DNA of 64,000 nucleotides from Massilia kyonggiensis. GTDB lineage: Bacteria > Pseudomonadota > Gammaproteobacteria > Burkholderiales > Burkholderiaceae_D. Shown one piece after another: positions 16,691 to 25,274 of the stretch. Where the stretch lies: contig NZ_JANUGY010000003.1 in assembly GCF_024756235.1 (NCBI RefSeq), forward strand, positions 620,001-684,000, in the 5' to 3' direction. Every line of letters begins with the position of its first letter. Within the stretch, counting starts at the first letter, position 1. The notes below the pieces were generated by a model, which saw only the letters and a program-made list of their open reading frames with translations, made no database searches and was not told where the DNA came from. The position numbers were made by a program, and so were the translations under genes.

Positions 16691-17503
16691 ATGACCCGCC
16701 TGCCCACTTATTTCGTCTCGCACGGAGGCGGCCCGTGGCCGTGGATGAAGGACCAGTACGGCCCCACGTATGCCGAGCTGGAAGCGTCGCTGGTCGACAT
16801 CAAGCGCCAGATCGGCGTGCGTCCGAAGGCCGTGCTCGTCGTGACGAGCCACTGGGAGACGGACGACTTCACGGTATCGTCCGGGACGGCACCCGGCATG
16901 ATCTACGACTACGGCGGCTTCCCGCCGCACACGTACCAGATCCGCTATCCGGCGCCGGGCGAACCGCAGCTGGCGGCCCGCGTCGCACAACTGCTGAACG
17001 ACGCCGGCCAGCCCGCCCGCCTCGATGCGGAACGCGGCTTCGACCACGGCACGTTCTCGATGCTGGCACCGATCTATCCCGAAGCCGACGTGCCGGTGGT
17101 GCAGCTGTCGATCCGCCACGGCTACGACCCGGCCGTGCACCTGGCCGCCGGTCGCGCACTGGCCCCGCTGCGCGACGAGGGCGTGCTGATCCTCGGCAGC
17201 GGCCTGTCGTTCCACAACCTGCGCCAGTTCGGCCCGGGTGGCGCGCTGGCGTCGAATGCGTTCGATACTTGGCTGCAGCACGTGCTGCTGGAGCTATCTC
17301 CAGCTGATCGCGAACACGCGCTGCTGCACTGGAGCGAGGCGCCGTATGCGCGCATGGCGCATCCGCGCGAGGATCACCTCGTGCCGCTGTGGGTGGCGCT
17401 CGGTGCGGCGGAGCAGGAGCCGGCCGCGTGCGTGTATCACGAGGAGAGTTTCTTTGGGGCGTTGACGGTGTCGAGTTTCAGGTTTGGGGCAACCGCTGCT
17501 TGA
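16691..17503 (+). CDS. DODA-type extradiol aromatic ring-opening dioxygenase (LigB/YgiD family)
   Basis: A 270-residue class III extradiol dioxygenase-like enzyme using non-haem Fe(II) or Zn. Characteristic blocks are PTYFVSHGGGP (metal-binding His near residue 11), VLVVTSHWET (His), GFDHGTFSMLAPIYP (His) and ILGSGLSFHNLR (His). Members open catechol-type rings or, in plants and YgiD, DOPA. The bacterial substrate here is unknown. AAGGAG at 16679-16684 supports ATG 16691. No aromatic catabolism genes flank it. Confidence 0.85.
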   Translation: MTRLPTYFVSHGGGPWPWMKDQYGPTYAELEASLVDIKRQIGVRPKAVLVVTSHWETDDFTVSSGTAPGMIYDYGGFPPHTYQIRYPAPGEPQLAARVAQLLNDAGQPARLDAERGFDHGTFSMLAPIYPEADVPVVQLSIRHGYDPAVHLAAGRALAPLRDEGVLILGSGLSFHNLRQFGPGGALASNAFDTWLQHVLLELSPADREHALLHWSEAPYARMAHPREDHLVPLWVALGAAEQEPAACVYHEESFFGALTVSSFRFGATAA

Positions 17504-17576
17504 CTGCGGCCAAATTCTGCAGATCGGCTCGACGTGACAATTCTCTTCGAATTCACCATGACTTCGGAGAGAACAA

Positions 17577-18074
17577 ATGGCAATCGACGTGTACCTGCAG
17601 ATCGACGGCATCAAGGGCGAATCGCAAGACTCCACGCACCAGGGCTGGATCGAGATCGTTCAGGCTCAGTGGGGTGTGACGCAACCGGTTCTCAGCTCGT
17701 CAGGATCGGGCACAGGCGGCCGCACGGCAGGGCGCAGCGAATATCGCACGCTGTCGCTCGCCAAGCTCGCGGACCTTGCGTCGCCTGTCCTGATGCAGCA
17801 CTGCACGAACGGCAAGACCATCATGAAAGCGAAGCTGGAAATGATGCGGGCCGATGGCGATGGAAATCGGGTGAAGTACTACGAGGTCGAGCTGGAGAAC
17901 GTACTCATCGCCAACATGGAGCAGATGGTCGCCGAGGGCAGCATCCTCCGTGACCACATCGCCCTGCACTTCACGAAAGTGAAGTGGAAGTATTCGCAGC
18001 AGAAGATCGGCGGCGGCATGGGGGGCCATACGGCGGGTGGCTGGGACCTGTCGTGCAATAAATCGTGTGCATGA
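17577..18074 (+). CDS. hcp: Type VI secretion system tube protein Hcp
   Basis: A 165-residue Hcp, the hexameric ring protein stacked to form the T6SS inner tube and a carrier of small effectors. Visible hallmarks are the N-terminal MAIDVYLQIDGIKGES, the acidic/aromatic strand IEIVQAQWGVTQP, and the KYYEVELENVLIANMEQM strand pair. GGAGAG lies 6 nt before ATG 17577. No other T6SS structural gene is in the window, so this is an orphan hcp. It is followed after 12 nt by a peptidase and then an exported small protein, the layout of an hcp-linked effector/immunity cassette. Base composition looks less GC-rich than neighbours (by eye). Confidence 0.92.
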   Translation: MAIDVYLQIDGIKGESQDSTHQGWIEIVQAQWGVTQPVLSSSGSGTGGRTAGRSEYRTLSLAKLADLASPVLMQHCTNGKTIMKAKLEMMRADGDGNRVKYYEVELENVLIANMEQMVAEGSILRDHIALHFTKVKWKYSQQKIGGGMGGHTAGGWDLSCNKSCA

Positions 18075-18086
18075 CGGAGGCCCCTC

Positions 18087-18581
18087 ATGCGCGATCAACA
18101 GGACGATCCGCTGCGGCCTGTCCAGGACAAGCGTGGTTTCTTCATGCTGCCGCGTTCGCCAGCGGAATCTGGCTACTACACCTATGGCCGGCTCGACGGG
18201 GCGCCAGACAGGGGCGCGTATCAGTACCCGCACCCGATCATGATGCAGGCGATTCTGCGCGTGGCACTGGAGTGGCAAGCCATCGACAATCGCCGCATTG
18301 GCGTCGGAAATATCAGCCTCGCCGGCGGGACGAAGCACCCGGACCACAAGGGGCACAGGGATGGGCTCCAGGTAGACATGCGAGCACTACGCAAGAACGG
18401 ACTTGAAGAGCCTGTTTGCTGGAATACACCCCAATATGACCGGGAGGGAACCGCAAAGCTGATCGAACTGTTCCGTACCTTCGCTCCGGTCACGAAAATT
18501 TTCTTCAACGACACCAGCATCCCATTTGTGACATGGCGGGAGAAGCATGATGACCATTTTCACGTGGAGCTGATGGGATAA
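18087..18581 (+). CDS. LAS-type metallopeptidase (M15/MepA-like), probable Hcp-delivered effector
   Basis: A 164-residue protein with no signal peptide. The core NISLAGGTKHPDHKGHRDGLQVDM contains His90 and Asp97 as H-x6-D, and HDDHFHVEL supplies His157-x-His159. This H-x6-D…H-x-H set is the zinc signature of LAS enzymes (D,D-peptidases, MepA and lysostaphin class), which cut peptidoglycan peptides. A cytoplasmic protein with a murein-peptidase fold directly after hcp, followed by a small exported protein, is best read as a T6SS anti-bacterial effector. GGAGG at 18076-18080 supports ATG 18087. Cleavage site and target are inferred only. It could alternatively be a phage-type endolysin. Confidence 0.8.
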   Translation: MRDQQDDPLRPVQDKRGFFMLPRSPAESGYYTYGRLDGAPDRGAYQYPHPIMMQAILRVALEWQAIDNRRIGVGNISLAGGTKHPDHKGHRDGLQVDMRALRKNGLEEPVCWNTPQYDREGTAKLIELFRTFAPVTKIFFNDTSIPFVTWREKHDDHFHVELMG

Positions 18582-18583
18582 AT

Positions 18584-18982
18584 ATGCGAAACCTGACGTT
18601 ATTGGCTCTTGCCGCTTTCTGCCAGCTGGCCGCTGCTGGTCCGAACGAAAAAAGGCCACATGAGCTGAATCGATGGAATCCGCTTCCAGCGGAGTACAAA
18701 ATCCACTCAGGGAACACGGCCTATTCGGAACTGCCGACGAAAGCCGACAGCGCGATTACGGTCGCGTTCAAAGGGGAAGCCGCGAAGCAACTGTTCGACC
18801 AGATAGGCCCCGATGTGAAGGACAGCTGTGTCGCATCCAGCAAGGGCGACCGAGAGCGGCGAAAAAAGGGGGTTTCGTGTCTGTACGAGACGCAGCTGGA
18901 CAGCCCTGCGGATTCACACTACCGATGCTGGATTGGGATCGATCTTCGTACCGGTGAAGGCGATGTCCGAGTGCCCTGCTAG
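18584..18982 (+). CDS. Small exported protein, candidate immunity protein to the LAS peptidase
   Basis: A 132-residue protein whose start is 2 nt after the peptidase stop. It has a signal peptide (MRNLTLLALAAFCQLAAAG), so the mature form should be periplasmic, where a murein peptidase effector acts. It has four cysteines in the mature part (KDSCVA, GVSCLY, YRCWIG and the terminal RVPC), possibly two disulfides, and a central FKGEAAKQLFDQI helix. I do not recognise a named family. The immunity role is inferred from order, size and predicted location. Confidence 0.72.
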   Translation: MRNLTLLALAAFCQLAAAGPNEKRPHELNRWNPLPAEYKIHSGNTAYSELPTKADSAITVAFKGEAAKQLFDQIGPDVKDSCVASSKGDRERRKKGVSCLYETQLDSPADSHYRCWIGIDLRTGEGDVRVPC

Positions 18983-19017
18983 ATCAGCGCCGAGGAAGCT
19001 TTTCCGCTACCCAGACT

Positions 19018-19050
19018 AGTGCATCAGGCCGGCATCGAACCGGCACATGA
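19018..19050 (-). other. tRNA 3'-end-like remnant (T-arm) beside the hcp cassette
   Basis: On the minus strand 19044-19028 reads GCCGG TTCGATG CCGGC, a perfect 5-bp stem with a 7-nt TTCRANN loop as in a tRNA T-arm. No cloverleaf can be drawn around it: the 5' side is the coding end of the YlqF gene, and the sequence after the arm lacks CCA. It may be a tRNA fragment left by an integration event or a chance match. Confidence 0.35.
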
Positions 19051-19998
19051 TCACGTCCCGCGCTTCCCGCGCGCCGCCTCTTCCGCCTTGCGCGCCGCCT
19101 TCTCGGCCGCGATGCGCGCTTTTTCTTCCATCTCGATGCGGTGGCGCTCCAGCGCCTCGGCGCGCGTCTGCGGGGTTTCCAGGCTGATGCGGCCCAGCGC
19201 GCCCTGGCGGTAGTCCTGCAGCAGCACGTGCGCCGCCTTTTCGTAGTCGTAGTCGCCGCCGCGCACGCGGAACGCGCGGCGCTGGGCCACGCCCTCGATC
19301 ACACCGAAACCGTCCAGGCCTTCCGTCTTGATGCCGTAGCGGGCCGTGAGCAGTTGGGGGTAGCGCTGCAGCAGCAGGCCGCCCAGGTATTCCGCGACTT
19401 CTTCCTCGATCACGGCGTTCGTGCCGATCGCGTGGCTGGCCGCCAGCATCAGGCCGTCGCTTTCCATTTCGATCTTTGGCCACAGCATGCCCGGCGTGTC
19501 GACCAGCACCGTGAACTTGTCCAGGTAGAGCTTTTGCTGCGATTTCGTCACCGCCGGTTCGTCGCCGACCTTGGCCACGCGCTTTTTCAGCAGCGCGTTC
19601 ATCAGCGTCGACTTGCCCACGTTCGGGATGCCCATGATCATGATGCGCAGCGGCTTCGTCGGCACGCCGCGGTGCGGGGCCAGCGCCTTGCACAGGTCGG
19701 GGATCTTCGCCACGTCGGACGGTTTCTTGGTCGTCATCGGATACGCGGTCACGCCTTCCTGCGCGTCATACCACGCGGCCCAGGCCGCGGTGGCGGCGGG
19801 GTCGGCGAGATCGGTCTTGTTCAGCACCTTCAGGCAGGGACGCTGGCGGAACTTGCGCAACTCTTCGACCATCGGGTTGCTGCTCGCCTGCGGCAGGCGG
19901 GCGTCCAGGACCTCGATGACCACATCGGTGTTTTCCATCTGCTCCGCAGCCTGCTTGCGGGCGGCGGCCATGTGGCCCGGGAACCATTGAATCGACAT
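19051..19998 (-). CDS. ylqF: Circularly permuted GTPase YlqF/RbgA
   Basis: Ribosome-assembly GTPase of 315 residues, in B. subtilis needed for late 50S maturation. The G motifs are circularly permuted as in the family: NKTD (60-63) comes first, then the P-loop GIPNVGKS (123-130) and DTPG (167-170). The N-terminal MSIQWFPGHMAAARK is diagnostic. The C-terminus ends in a Lys/Arg/Ala-rich basic helix (EEKARIAAEKAARKAEEAAR) suited to RNA contact. ATG 19998 was chosen because FPGHM follows at the family position. Confidence 0.93.
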   Translation of the reverse strand: MSIQWFPGHMAAARKQAAEQMENTDVVIEVLDARLPQASSNPMVEELRKFRQRPCLKVLNKTDLADPAATAAWAAWYDAQEGVTAYPMTTKKPSDVAKIPDLCKALAPHRGVPTKPLRIMIMGIPNVGKSTLMNALLKKRVAKVGDEPAVTKSQQKLYLDKFTVLVDTPGMLWPKIEMESDGLMLAASHAIGTNAVIEEEVAEYLGGLLLQRYPQLLTARYGIKTEGLDGFGVIEGVAQRRAFRVRGGDYDYEKAAHVLLQDYRQGALGRISLETPQTRAEALERHRIEMEEKARIAAEKAARKAEEAARGKRGT

Positions 19999-20059
19999 AG
20001 CAAAAACTTTCAATATCTGCGTGCAACCGGGTATTTTAACCCACTTCACGCAAATCGCC

Positions 20060-21337
20060 CTACCGTGTTGCAGGCAAGCACTCGCTTGGCGGCAGTGGCG
20101 CGGCCGGGTCGAACGCAGCGAGTCGGCCACGCGCCTCGCGCAAGTCCTTGCCGAATTCGGTGAGATAGCGCGACCGTTCCTCGCTCTGCCATTCGGCATC
20201 CGAATAGCTTTTCGGCGAGTGGGATGCCGCCGTCAACACCTTGCCCTGCAGCCGCGGCAGCAGCGCGCGGTCGGGGTCCGTGTTTTCCTTGAGCAGGTAG
20301 CCGTCGACGTCGCGCAGCGTGAGGGGCGCGGCGGGTGCCCGGTCGCGCAGCAGCTTGCCGAACATCGTCAGCTTGATGTCGTTCGGACCGGGGCCCAGCA
20401 CCTCGTTGAAGGTCAGCAGCGCGACGGGCTGGCCGCGGGCGTCGTCGACGCGGCCATTCACGATGTAGCGGCCGGGCATGCGCACGTCGAGCGGCAGGTG
20501 GAACACGAGCGAGCCTTCCTCGACGGCTTCGCGCGGGGCGCCGGTCCACACGGCCGGCAGTTCGGGCGTGTAGATGACGTCGAATTGCACCAGACCGGTC
20601 TTGCCGCCCACGTTGTAGCGCACCTCGGTGCGAATGGTGCCGTTGAATGCGGCGAGCCCCGTCTGCGCGGGTGCCAGCACGCCGGCGAAGGCGCCGTCGT
20701 TCGGTACCGGGTCGGCGCCTGTGCCGTCGTCGGCGAACGGGATGCTGACCTGCGGCGTCTGGCGCGTGCCGGCATAGGTGATGCCTTGCGCGAGCGCGCG
20801 CGTGATCACGAGGGGCAGCGTCTTGCCGTCCGCGTCGACGGCGCGCAGCGAGAACGCCACCGACTCGCCGGACGCCATGTAGACGCGCGACTGCGACGTC
20901 TGCAATTGCACGCCGGTGTTGGCGCCGCCGCCGTCCAGGCGCATCGGGTTCGTCGAGGCGACGGGATCGTTGGGGCGGTTCTGGTCGGGATTTTCCGTCA
21001 TCGGGCGCGACCCGACCGGATACTGGCTGGCCGTGCGATAGCTGCAATACGTGTGGTCGGCCAGCTGGACGTTCTCGACCAGTTGCCGGCGCCGGTTGTT
21101 GCGGTCGTCCGGCAGCGGCAGGTCGCTGGCTTGCACCTGGCCGAAGAAGTGCGGTCCGCGCGGGGCCGGTGCCTGGGCAACCGCGGCGGCGGGCGCCGGC
21201 GCGCCAGGGTCCATGGCACTCCACACGAGCACACCGATGACGGCGACGGCGCCCGCCGCCAGCGCCAGGCGGCGCAGGCGCGGCTTCGGCGCCGCAGCCG
21301 GGCGCCGTTGTGGCTTGTCGTTACGTCTAGAGGGCAC
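20060..21337 (-). CDS. Membrane-anchored secreted protein of unknown function
   Basis: A 425-residue protein: a basic N-terminus, one transmembrane anchor (about 24-42, LALAAGAVAVIGVLVWSAM), a Pro/Ala-rich linker, then an extracytoplasmic beta-rich region. Segments such as GESVAFSLRAVDADGKTLPL and GRYIVNGRVDDARGQPVALLTF look like two Ig-like or choice-of-anchor-type modules. The last 80 residues are charged and helical. It starts with GTG 21337, overlapping the end of the upstream hydrolase-like gene by 11 nt, so it is translationally coupled to that pair. I cannot assign an activity; a chaperone or regulator role for the secreted hydrolases is speculation. Confidence 0.7.
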   Translation of the reverse strand: MPSRRNDKPQRRPAAAPKPRLRRLALAAGAVAVIGVLVWSAMDPGAPAPAAAVAQAPAPRGPHFFGQVQASDLPLPDDRNNRRRQLVENVQLADHTYCSYRTASQYPVGSRPMTENPDQNRPNDPVASTNPMRLDGGGANTGVQLQTSQSRVYMASGESVAFSLRAVDADGKTLPLVITRALAQGITYAGTRQTPQVSIPFADDGTGADPVPNDGAFAGVLAPAQTGLAAFNGTIRTEVRYNVGGKTGLVQFDVIYTPELPAVWTGAPREAVEEGSLVFHLPLDVRMPGRYIVNGRVDDARGQPVALLTFNEVLGPGPNDIKLTMFGKLLRDRAPAAPLTLRDVDGYLLKENTDPDRALLPRLQGKVLTAASHSPKSYSDAEWQSEERSRYLTEFGKDLREARGRLAAFDPAAPLPPSECLPATR

Positions 21338-22202
21338 TGTTCACCATCGCATTGCGTACGACCGACACGATACCCTGCCAGTTACCGCTCGTGTAATGGT
21401 TGTAGGCTTCGCCGTCGTCGCGGAATGAAACGGAATGGTAGCTCCACTTCGCACTGCCGCCCTCGTTCGCGGCCGTGCCGAGCGCGAGGTCGTTGCACAG
21501 CCAGTCGCTGGGGTTGCAGTACGACCCGCCGGAGCTGCCGGCCACGCCGCCCGAGCTGTGGTAGGCGACGGCCTCGTCGTCCTGGCCGGGCAGGATGCCG
21601 GAATACGCCGTGCCCTTGGCGCCCGCGTACATGTAGAACCAGATGCCGCGCGTCGTGTTGTGGTTGTACATGGCGCGCGCCGTCGTCGTCTTGAGATCTT
21701 GCGTGAGCGGGTCGGAGACGGCCCATGAGCCGTAGTCGGCCAGTTCGGAACCGCCGCCCGCGCCGGATGCGGCGCGTACCCACTTGATGTTCCAGCCGGT
21801 CTGCGACGACCCGTCGCTGTTGCCGCACACGCCCGACGAGTTCGGCGCGGCGTTCTTCTTCATGCGCGTGGAACCGCCGTAGTTCGCGAGCGTGTAGCCC
21901 ATCATGAGGTCGCCCGCGCTGTGGGTCGCGATGTAGCACCAGTTGCTGCCCGTGCAGAAGCAATCGAGGGCGTCGCGGATGTGGTAGCTCTGCGATGCGA
22001 TGCTGTTGTAGCCGTCCCAGTTGACGGCCTTCTTGTTGACGCCCGCCGCCGTGGTCGACGGCCCCCAGTACGTGAAGCTGTTGTAATCGCCGATCGTGCC
22101 GCCGCCCGTGCGGCCGTTGATCCATAGCGTGTAATTCGTCGCCGATGCGAACCCGGTGATACCGAGCAGGCACAGCGCCGTCAGCCAGCGCATCAATTTC
22201 AT
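21327..22202 (-). CDS. Secreted alpha/beta-hydrolase-like protein, paralogue 1
   Basis: A 291-residue exported protein (signal peptide ending GFASATNYT). ATHSAGDL places a candidate nucleophile Ser95 in a T-H-S-A-G elbow, so a lipase or esterase fold is likely. Later Asp and His candidates are GQDDEAVAYH and DGEAYNHY. Cysteine pairs DCFCTG/NWCY, GVCGN and SYCNPSDWLC suggest several disulfides. It is a gap-free relative of the gene at 22346-23221; the 80 residues after the signal peptide are about three-quarters identical by eye. GGAGTGGAG precedes ATG 22202. Substrate unknown. Confidence 0.75.
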   Translation of the reverse strand: MKLMRWLTALCLLGITGFASATNYTLWINGRTGGGTIGDYNSFTYWGPSTTAAGVNKKAVNWDGYNSIASQSYHIRDALDCFCTGSNWCYIATHSAGDLMMGYTLANYGGSTRMKKNAAPNSSGVCGNSDGSSQTGWNIKWVRAASGAGGGSELADYGSWAVSDPLTQDLKTTTARAMYNHNTTRGIWFYMYAGAKGTAYSGILPGQDDEAVAYHSSGGVAGSSGGSYCNPSDWLCNDLALGTAANEGGSAKWSYHSVSFRDDGEAYNHYTSGNWQGIVSVVRNAMVNSAL

Positions 22203-22345
22203 CTCCACTCCTCCATGTCGTCGTCGTTGGATTGCGCCGTACGCTGGTCTGGTGCCGATGAGCTTACGGCCGAGTCGACTGTAGAGAGGGTTGGTATGCA
22301 TGTCAATTGCATTGCGAGCCAGCGTCGTGGCTCGCAATGCCATGT

Positions 22346-23221
22346 TCAGCGCGCGTTCATGGCGACCGCCGCCCGCATGACGGCGACGATGCCGCCCCAG
22401 TGCCCGTCCGTGCGGTGGTTGTAGTTCTCGCCATCGTCGCGAAAGGCGACCCAGTGGTTGGCCCACTTGGCATGGCCGCCCTCGGCCGGGACGGATCCCA
22501 GGGTCAGCACGTCGCAGAACCAGTCCTGCGGGTTGCAATAGGATCCGCCCGACGCGCCCGCGACGGCGCCCGCGCTGTGGTAAGCCTGGACCCCGTCGTC
22601 CTGGCCCGGCAGGAAGGCCGACGTCAGGCCGCCGTCGGCGCCGGCGTACATCCAGAACCAGATGCCGCGCGTGTCGTTGTGGTTGTACATGGCGCGCGCC
22701 GTCCTCACGCGCAAGTCCTGCACGAGCGGTTCCGACGTCGTCCAGGCGCCGATGTCCGCGAGTTCAGAGCCGCCGCCGGAACCCGCGGCCGAGGCGACCC
22801 ACTTGATGTTCCAGCCGGTTTGCGACGACCCGTCGCTGTTGCCGCACACGCCCGCTGCATTCGGTTGCGCGTTCTTCTTTACACGAGCGGAACCGCCGTA
22901 ATTCGCGAGCGTGTAGCCGATGAGCAGGTCGCCGGCGCTGTGCGTGGCGACGTAGCACCAGTTGTTCCCCGTGCAGAAGCAGTCGAGGGCATTACGGATG
23001 GTGCCGCTCTGCGACGCGATGCTGCTGCGGCCGTCCCAGTTGACGGCCTTCTTGTTGACGCCCGCGTCCATCGACGCCGGGCCCCAGTAGGAAAAGTCGG
23101 CATAGTTGCCGATCGTGGCGCCGCCCGTGCGGCCGTGGATCCGCAAGGTGTAATTGGTCGCGGACGCCAGTCCGGAGACCAGGAGCAGCCAGAACATCAA
23201 CAGCAGACGCAGCGGTTTCAT
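22346..23221 (-). CDS. Secreted alpha/beta-hydrolase-like protein, paralogue 2
   Basis: A 291-residue paralogue of the 21327-22202 product with the same signal peptide end (LASATNYT), the same THSAG elbow (Ser95), the same cysteine pattern and the same length. Differences cluster around the putative lid (YNSFTYWGPSTT versus YADFSYWGPASM) and near the C-terminus, as expected if substrates diverged. GTGGAGG precedes ATG 23221; an upstream ATG four codons earlier lacks spacing. A 143-nt gap without an obvious terminator separates it from paralogue 1, so both may be in one transcript. Confidence 0.75.
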   Translation of the reverse strand: MKPLRLLLMFWLLLVSGLASATNYTLRIHGRTGGATIGNYADFSYWGPASMDAGVNKKAVNWDGRSSIASQSGTIRNALDCFCTGNNWCYVATHSAGDLLIGYTLANYGGSARVKKNAQPNAAGVCGNSDGSSQTGWNIKWVASAAGSGGGSELADIGAWTTSEPLVQDLRVRTARAMYNHNDTRGIWFWMYAGADGGLTSAFLPGQDDGVQAYHSAGAVAGASGGSYCNPQDWFCDVLTLGSVPAEGGHAKWANHWVAFRDDGENYNHRTDGHWGGIVAVMRAAVAMNAR

Positions 23222-23266
23222 CGAGACCTCCACTCATCCATATCGTGAAGGTTAGAGTCCGGCGCT

Positions 23267-24199
23267 TCAGTCGAGTTCCGCGAGGGCTTTGACGTGGGCC
23301 ACGACACTGCGTCCCAGCGCCGACAGCGCGTAGCCGCCCTCCAGGCAGCTGACGATGCGTCCGCACGAGTAGCGCCGCGCGATGTCGGCGACCTGGTGCG
23401 TGATCCACGCGTAATCCGCCTCGACGAGGGCCATGCCGCCCATGTCGTCTTCCTTGTGGGCGTCGAAGCCGGCCGAGATGAAGATCATCTGCGGGCGGAA
23501 CGCGTGCAGCGCGGGCAGCCACTGTTCGGCGACGAGCTTGCGCACGACGTCGCCGCCGCTGTATGCCGGCACCGGCACGTTGACGCAGGTCGGCGTGATC
23601 GGTTCCGGTTCCGTGTACGGATAGAACGGATGCTGGAAAAAGCTGGCCATCAATACGCGCGGATCGTCCTTGAACGACTCCGCCGTGCCGTTGCCGTGGT
23701 GGACGTCGAAATCGACGATGGCGACGCGCTCCAGGCCGTGCACGTCGAGCGCGCGGCGCGCGGCGATGGCCACGTTGTTGAAGAGGCAGAAGCCCATGGG
23801 CTCCGTCGGCCGTGCATGGTGGCCCGGCGGGCGAACGGCGCAGAAGGCATTGTCGACGGTGCCGGCGATGACGGCGTCCGTCGCGGCCACGGCGGCGCCG
23901 GCGGCGCGCAGGGCCGCGCGGTAGCTGTCCTTGCACAGCAGGGTGTCGCCGTCGAGCGGATAGAGCTCGCCGGGTGCCTGCGGCAAGTTGTCGCGCACGA
24001 GGTCGAGCGCCCCCTGCGTGTGGTTGCGCAGGATGTCGGCTTCGTCCGCCAGCGGCGCGCTCACCTGCTCGACGAGGCCTTCCAGGCGCGCGAGGATCAG
24101 CTGGTCCTCGATCGCACGCAGGCGCTCGGGGGTTTCGGGATGCCAGCTGCCCATCTGGTGCAGGGCGCAGTCCGGGTGGCTGTAAATGGCTGTACTCAT
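23267..24199 (-). CDS. Histone deacetylase family protein (acetylpolyamine or acetoin-utilisation type)
   Basis: A 310-residue zinc hydrolase of the arginase/deacetylase fold. Motifs are HPETPERL near the N-terminus, the catalytic di-His RPPGHHA, the metal loop DFDVHHGNGT, and SAGFDAHKEDDMGG and LEGGYAL toward the C-terminus. Bacterial members deacetylate polyamines or small acetylated substrates. Length is complete. ATG 24199 has AGGA upstream. It is divergent from the MoxR operon. Confidence 0.9.
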   Translation of the reverse strand: MSTAIYSHPDCALHQMGSWHPETPERLRAIEDQLILARLEGLVEQVSAPLADEADILRNHTQGALDLVRDNLPQAPGELYPLDGDTLLCKDSYRAALRAAGAAVAATDAVIAGTVDNAFCAVRPPGHHARPTEPMGFCLFNNVAIAARRALDVHGLERVAIVDFDVHHGNGTAESFKDDPRVLMASFFQHPFYPYTEPEPITPTCVNVPVPAYSGGDVVRKLVAEQWLPALHAFRPQMIFISAGFDAHKEDDMGGMALVEADYAWITHQVADIARRYSCGRIVSCLEGGYALSALGRSVVAHVKALAELD

Positions 24200-24353
24200 G
24201 ATTCCTGGTTGATGCTCATCGATACCGCAAGTCCCTCCGTTCTCGCATAGAATCGACGGGAAAGGCAACCGCACGCATATCAAGATTGCTAACAGCGTTA
24301 ATCTACCACGCCTGGGCGCCCCGCCGCCCCGGAACGACCATCGGAAGCCATCC

Positions 24354-25274
24354 ATGTTCAATAAATTGCACGCCGCCGCCCGCCAGGTCAGCCAGATCGT
24401 GGTCGGCAAGGACCAGCAGGTCCGCCTCGCGCTCACCTGCCTGCTGGCCGGCGGCCACCTGCTCATCGACGACGTGCCGGGCGTCGGCAAGACGACCCTC
24501 GCCCATGCGCTCGCGCTGGCGCTGGGCCTGAAGTTCAACCGCGTCCAGTTCACGAGCGACCTGCTGCCCGCCGACGTCGCCGGCATCTCCGTCTACGAGC
24601 GCGAAAAGAACGGTTTCGTCTTCCACCCCGGCCCGATCTTCACGCAGGTGCTGCTCGCGGACGAGATCAACCGCGCCACGCCCAAGACGCAGTCGGGCCT
24701 GCTGGAAGCGATGGAGGAGCGGCAGGTCACGGCCGACGGCGTCACCCGCACGCTGCCGGAGCCCTTCTTCGTCATCGCGACGCAGAACCCCGCGCACCAG
24801 GTCGGCACGTTCCCCCTGCCGGAATCCCAGCTCGACCGCTTCCTGATGTGCCTGTCGCTCGGCTATCCGGATGCCGCCGCCGAGCGCGCCCTGCTGATGG
24901 GCGAGGACCGGCGCGCGATGCTGAAAACCATCGAACCCGTGATGCGGCCGGAAGAATTGCTCGACGCCCAGCGCTCGCTGCGCGCGATCCACGCGTCCGA
25001 CAAGCTCATCGATTACCTGCAGGCCCTCGCGCAGGCGTCGCGCTCGGGCAAATTATTTGCGGAAGGGCTGTCGCCGCGCGCCACGCTGGCGCTGCTGCAG
25101 GCCGCGCGCGCGTGGGCCGCGCTGGAAGGCCGCGACCACGTGATCCCGGAAGACATCCAGGCCCTGCTCGTGCCCGTGTGTGCGCACCGGTTGCGGCCGC
25201 TGCGGTCCGCGCAGGGCGTGGCGATGGCGAGCCGCGACCTCGTGCTGCAGTTGCAGAAATCGGTCCCGGTCTGA
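24354..25274 (+). CDS. MoxR family AAA+ ATPase
   Basis: A 306-residue AAA+ ATPase with Walker A GVGKTT (43-48), Walker B LLADEINRA, sensor 1 IATQNP, and the lid domain. MoxR ATPases act as chaperones, usually with DUF58 and von Willebrand-type partners. It opens a four-gene operon; its TGA overlaps the ATG of the DUF58 gene (TGATG). Confidence 0.93.
   Translation: MFNKLHAAARQVSQIVVGKDQQVRLALTCLLAGGHLLIDDVPGVGKTTLAHALALALGLKFNRVQFTSDLLPADVAGISVYEREKNGFVFHPGPIFTQVLLADEINRATPKTQSGLLEAMEERQVTADGVTRTLPEPFFVIATQNPAHQVGTFPLPESQLDRFLMCLSLGYPDAAAERALLMGEDRRAMLKTIEPVMRPEELLDAQRSLRAIHASDKLIDYLQALAQASRSGKLFAEGLSPRATLALLQAARAWAALEGRDHVIPEDIQALLVPVCAHRLRPLRSAQGVAMASRDLVLQLQKSVPV

Noticed and set aside
19019..19213. 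Small + strand frame beginning MHQAGIEPAH
   Set aside because: This is the usual artefact produced by tRNA T-arm DNA read backwards, running into the antisense of ylqF.
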